From assembly GCF_900105475.1 (NCBI RefSeq), contig NZ_LT629777.1, positions 5,084,001 to 5,148,000 of the forward strand: DNA of 64,000 nucleotides, written 5' to 3'. A model generated the notes under the pieces. The model was not told where the DNA came from, searched no databases, and saw nothing but the letters and a program-made list of their open reading frames with translations. This document shows positions 60,850-64,000 of this stretch, piece after piece. The number at the start of each line of letters is the position of its first letter. Positions within the stretch are counted from its first letter, which is position 1. Source of the DNA: Pseudomonas asplenii (GTDB taxonomy: Bacteria > Pseudomonadota > Gammaproteobacteria > Pseudomonadales > Pseudomonadaceae). Made by a program: the position numbers and the translations under genes.

Positions 60850-62541
60850 ATGAACGCTCACCTGCCATTTCTTTCCCTTGCCGCGCTCAAGCGCTGGTCG
60901 CTGCCGATATTGATACTCGCCTTCGGGCTGTGCTACCTGCTGCCGATGATGTTTCACGGCCTATGGACTCCCGATGAAACCCGCTATGCCCAGATCAGCC
61001 AGGAAATGCTCCTGAGCGGCAACTGGACCGCCCCGCATTTCATGGGCCTGCGTTACTTTGAAAAACCCATTGCCGGCTACTGGATGATCGCCATCGGCCA
61101 GGCGATCTTCGGCGAAAACCTGTTCGGCGTCCGCGTTGCCTCGGCGCTCAGCACCGGGCTCAGTGTACTGCTGACCTACCTGATCGCCCGCCGCCTGTGG
61201 AACGACCCGCGCAAAAGCTTCGCCTCGACCCTGCTGTTCATGAGCTTCGGTCTGATCGCCGGACAGGCCGGCTATGCCAACCTCGATCCGCAGTTCACGC
61301 TGTGGTCGAACCTCAGCCTGGTCGCTTTCTGGTTCGCGACCGACAGCCAGCAATCCCGTCATCGCCTGTGGTCCTGGGCGATACTGGGGCTGGCTTGCGG
61401 CATGGGCTTTCTGACCAAGGGTTTTCTGGCCCTGCTGTTGCCGGTGCTGATCGCCCTGCCCTACATGATCTGGCAGCGCCGTCTTGGCGAGTTACTGCGC
61501 TGGGGACCGATCGCCGTCGTGGCAGCAGTGGCGGTTGCATTGCCCTGGGTGCTGGCGGTCCACGCCCAGGAGCCCGACTACTGGAATTTCTTCTTCTGGC
61601 ACGAGCATATCCAGCGTTTTGCCGGTAACAACGCGCAGCACGCCCAGCCCTGGTGGTTCTACCTGCCATTGCTGGTGGTGTCGTGCCTGCCGTGGTCGGT
61701 GCTGCTGGTGCCAACGTTCAAGCAGGCCTGGCAGGAGAAGCGCCTGGCTGGCAGCGGTTTCCTCTGGCTGTGGTTCGTTCTGCCGCTGGTATTTTTCAGC
61801 CTGAGCAAAGGCAAGCTACCGACCTACATCATGCCGTGCCTGCTGCCACTGGCACTGATGATGGGCAACGCCGTAATCGACCGGGTGGCGCACGGCGAAG
61901 GCCGCGCACTGCGCCTCAACGGCATCCTCAACCTGATCCTCGGCGTGGCGGCCCTGGTGGGCCTGATCGTGCTGCAGGCCACCAGCGGCCTCTATGCCAA
62001 CAGCCATGCCGAGGTGTTCAGCCTATCTCTGGTGTTCATCATGCTGATGGTCTGGATCATCGCCAATGCCCTGCAGGTATTGCGCCCCGTGGCATTCTGG
62101 GCGATGCCGGCAGTGGGCTGCGCCCTGCTGGTGACCCTGCTGCCGGCCGGCATGCCGGCCAGCGTGGTGAGCAACAAGATGCCCGACCAGTTCATCGCCG
62201 AGCATCTCGATGAACTGCGCCAGACCCATCGCCTGCTGAGCAACGAACTGGGGACTGCCGCAGCACTTTCCTGGCGCCTGCAACGGCCGCAGGTCGACTT
62301 GTTCAACACCGTCGGCGAACTGAAATATGGCCTGGGTTACCCTGATGCGCAGGGTCGCCAGGTCACGCTCGAGACCATCGGGCAGTGGATGAGCGAAGCA
62401 CGCAAACAGGGATCGGTCGGGGTGGTCATGCGCGTCAAGGGCACGGCAGAAATGGAGGAAATCGGGCTGCTGCCTCCCGATGGCAAACGCTATAAAAAAG
62501 GTGACCGCGAAATCATTATCTTCCCACAGACTCAACCATGA
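60850..62541 (+). CDS. arnT: Lipid IV(A) 4-amino-4-deoxy-L-arabinosyltransferase
   Basis: The 563-residue membrane glycosyltransferase adds aminoarabinose to lipid A, lowering affinity for polymyxins. [21 protein letters not shown] (about 38-58), [29 protein letters not shown] and [11 protein letters not shown] match ArnT closely. About twelve hydrophobic segments precede a C-terminal soluble domain with [15 protein letters not shown]. No other arn gene is in the window, so the aminoarabinose donor must be made elsewhere. The last base quartet ATGA overlaps the next gene. Confidence 0.92.
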   Translation: MNAHLPFLSLAALKRWSLPILILAFGLCYLLPMMFHGLWTPDETRYAQISQEMLLSGNWTAPHFMGLRYFEKPIAGYWMIAIGQAIFGENLFGVRVASALSTGLSVLLTYLIARRLWNDPRKSFASTLLFMSFGLIAGQAGYANLDPQFTLWSNLSLVAFWFATDSQQSRHRLWSWAILGLACGMGFLTKGFLALLLPVLIALPYMIWQRRLGELLRWGPIAVVAAVAVALPWVLAVHAQEPDYWNFFFWHEHIQRFAGNNAQHAQPWWFYLPLLVVSCLPWSVLLVPTFKQAWQEKRLAGSGFLWLWFVLPLVFFSLSKGKLPTYIMPCLLPLALMMGNAVIDRVAHGEGRALRLNGILNLILGVAALVGLIVLQATSGLYANSHAEVFSLSLVFIMLMVWIIANALQVLRPVAFWAMPAVGCALLVTLLPAGMPASVVSNKMPDQFIAEHLDELRQTHRLLSNELGTAAALSWRLQRPQVDLFNTVGELKYGLGYPDAQGRQVTLETIGQWMSEARKQGSVGVVMRVKGTAEMEEIGLLPPDGKRYKKGDREIIIFPQTQP

Positions 62542-64000
62542 ACCTGACCTACTGGAAAACCGACAGGGGCGCCCTGACCCTGCTATTGGGCGTCTCGGCC
62601 GTGCTCCTGTTGCTGGGACTCGGCACACGGGAGCTTTGGGGTGCGGAAACCCGCTGGGCGAACATCGCCTTGCAGATGCTGCAGTCGGGCAACTACTTCG
62701 AGCCGTACCTCAAGGGCCTGCCCTATTACGACAAACCCCTGCCCTCCTACTGGCTGATCACCGCCAGCGCCAAACTGCTGGGCGGGCTAGGCAATGTCTC
62801 GCTGCGCCTGTCCTCGGTGATTGCTGCCTGGCTGAGCGTGTGGCTGGTCTATCTGATCGGTGAGCGCCTGTGGCGCAAGGGCACTGGCCTGGTGGCGGGC
62901 TGGATGTTGGCGACAACCTTCTACTTCGTGCTCTGGGCTCGCGTGGCCACCGCCGATATCCTTACCGTGTTCGGCGTGCTGGCCGCTGTCTGGTGGTACT
63001 GGCGCGGCCCGGATGACACGCGCCTGGGACGCTACACGGTGTTTTTCCTGATCCTGGCGCTGACCTCGCTGCTCAAGGGGCTGATCGGTTTCATCCTGCC
63101 GGGACTGATCTTGCTACCGCACCTGCTGACCGAAGGTCGCTGGAAAAAACATCTGAACCTGCGGCTGTTGATTGCCCTGCTGATCGCTCTCGCGTTCTAT
63201 GCGTTGCCTTTCGTGCTGTCGAACCTTTACGGTGCGCCGAACTACAACGAAAGCGGCCTGGCCCTGGTGTTCAGGGAAAACGTCGTGCGGTTCTTCGACC
63301 CGTTCGACCACATGGGTCCGATCTACACCTACCTGATCTATCTACCGGCCTACACCCTGCCGTGGGCGCCGTACTGGCTACTCGGCCTCTGGTTGGCGCT
63401 GCGCCAATGGCGACGGATCGAGCCCAACACCCGCTGGCTGATCTGGAGCCTGGGCCTGCTGTTCGCGTTTTTCACCGCCAGCGGCAGCCGGCGCAGCTAC
63501 TACGTACTACCCCTGGTACCGTTCGCGCAACTGCTGGCGGCCTGGTGGGTAACCCGGCACATGGCCGAAAAACGCGCCGCAGGGAAACCCAGCGGCCCCG
63601 GCTGGGCCAAGGGCTTCGCGGGGGCAGCGGCGCTTGTGCTGCTGATCATCGGCGTCGTCTCCCCGTGGAGCAACAGCGGTGGCGGTGTCATGCGCTTTGC
63701 CGACGACGTGCAGGCCAAGGCCAGTCAGAGAGCGCCATGGGATGAATGGCAGATGGTGATGATCGAGGTCGACAACAAGCTGCCGATGTACCTGAACAAC
63801 CAGGGCACGCCCTTCTACTATGTGCAGGAAAATCAGGACTACCCACGCAACGGCAACAGCGACGACCTGATCGACTGGCTGGAAAAGACCAGTGGCCGCC
63901 GCTGGGACCCGACGCGGACGCTGATCATCACCAGTTTCAAGGCCGGTGATGCACTGCCCCTGGACTACCTCGCAGCCGACCATGACACCGTGGTGACCCA
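62538..64000 (+). CDS. ArnT-like family 39 glycosyltransferase, partial (runs off the window)
   Basis: This gene starts at an ATG overlapping the arnT stop and stays open for 487 codons to the window edge, so its 3' end is missing. It repeats the PMT_2/ArnT pattern: [20 protein letters not shown] (catalytic-type acidic residue near 32), [42 protein letters not shown], then further transmembrane segments and a soluble C-terminal part. It is divergent enough from ArnT to suggest another donor or acceptor. Coupling to arnT implies a related lipid A or glycan modification. Confidence 0.85.
   Translation, partial: MNLTYWKTDRGALTLLLGVSAVLLLLGLGTRELWGAETRWANIALQMLQSGNYFEPYLKGLPYYDKPLPSYWLITASAKLLGGLGNVSLRLSSVIAAWLSVWLVYLIGERLWRKGTGLVAGWMLATTFYFVLWARVATADILTVFGVLAAVWWYWRGPDDTRLGRYTVFFLILALTSLLKGLIGFILPGLILLPHLLTEGRWKKHLNLRLLIALLIALAFYALPFVLSNLYGAPNYNESGLALVFRENVVRFFDPFDHMGPIYTYLIYLPAYTLPWAPYWLLGLWLALRQWRRIEPNTRWLIWSLGLLFAFFTASGSRRSYYVLPLVPFAQLLAAWWVTRHMAEKRAAGKPSGPGWAKGFAGAAALVLLIIGVVSPWSNSGGGVMRFADDVQAKASQRAPWDEWQMVMIEVDNKLPMYLNNQGTPFYYVQENQDYPRNGNSDDLIDWLEKTSGRRWDPTRTLIITSFKAGDALPLDYLAADHDTVVT

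Noticed and set aside
1..64000. CRISPR arrays, tRNA or rRNA genes and insertion sequences
   Set aside because: No regularly spaced direct repeats, cloverleaf-type sequences, rRNA segments or transposase genes were recognised on either strand.

Overview
The window is high-GC bacterial DNA that reads as the chromosome of a fluorescent Pseudomonas (P. fluorescens group). Supporting signs are a DUF3077-type protein behind a long structured leader, the pncA/pncB/nadE – nadD2/nrtR NAD cluster with the gene order I recall for PA4916–PA4920 of P. aeruginosa, a sigma54-type rtc RNA-repair locus, several chemoreceptors, and PFGI-1-type conjugation genes. The species assignment is inference; no rRNA or tRNA gene was found.

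Layout. 1–753: a strongly folded leader with an internal terminator and a small DUF3077-like protein. 819–3129: chrB–chrA chromate resistance. 3199–5089: an acetyltransferase, then a nucleotidyltransferase-type toxin with a candidate immunity gene and coding debris. 5107–10968: a GntR regulator divergent from an ABC transporter plus DUF3604 hydrolase operon. 11080–11691: a second structured leader, a small basic protein and an intrinsic terminator. 11785–23310: a block of GI-type (PFGI-1/ICE) type IV secretion genes, all intact and mostly overlapping, but lacking coupling protein, relaxase, pilin-type genes and integrase. 23401–28736: a methylenetetrahydrofolate-reductase-like enzyme and two chemoreceptors, the first behind a FliA-like promoter. 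28867–33668: ilvE, a PAS–GGDEF cyclase, FKBP, a sirtuin, a YfcG-like GST and a YgdI/YgdR lipoprotein.

33669–40993: an AT-rich intergenic region, a protein resembling HExxH peptide hydroxylases with an altered first histidine, and a 1,874-residue toxin with a ChaN/TIKI-like C-terminal region. 41133–47699: an MFS exporter, a NudK-like hydrolase and the NAD salvage cluster, which diverges around two near-identical palindromes that are probably NrtR operators. 47709–52756: a DUF1615 lipoprotein, an E. coli-type zinc HemB, a small protein, an FAH-family hydrolase and an AraC regulator. 52758–59043: rtcB–HEAT–nucleotidyltransferase–rtcA under a -24/-12 promoter, opposite rtcR. 59194–64000: a CBS protein, an Ais-like phosphatase, arnT, and a second ArnT-like glycosyltransferase that runs off the window end.

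The observations I rate highest are the leader at 121–338 (terminator overlapping an alternative stem, three-way-junction fold, sequestered ribosome-binding site), the altered HExxH protein paired with the giant toxin, the stripped but undamaged T4SS block, the nucleotidyltransferase toxin–immunity pair, the ABC–DUF3604 operon and the expanded rtc operon.
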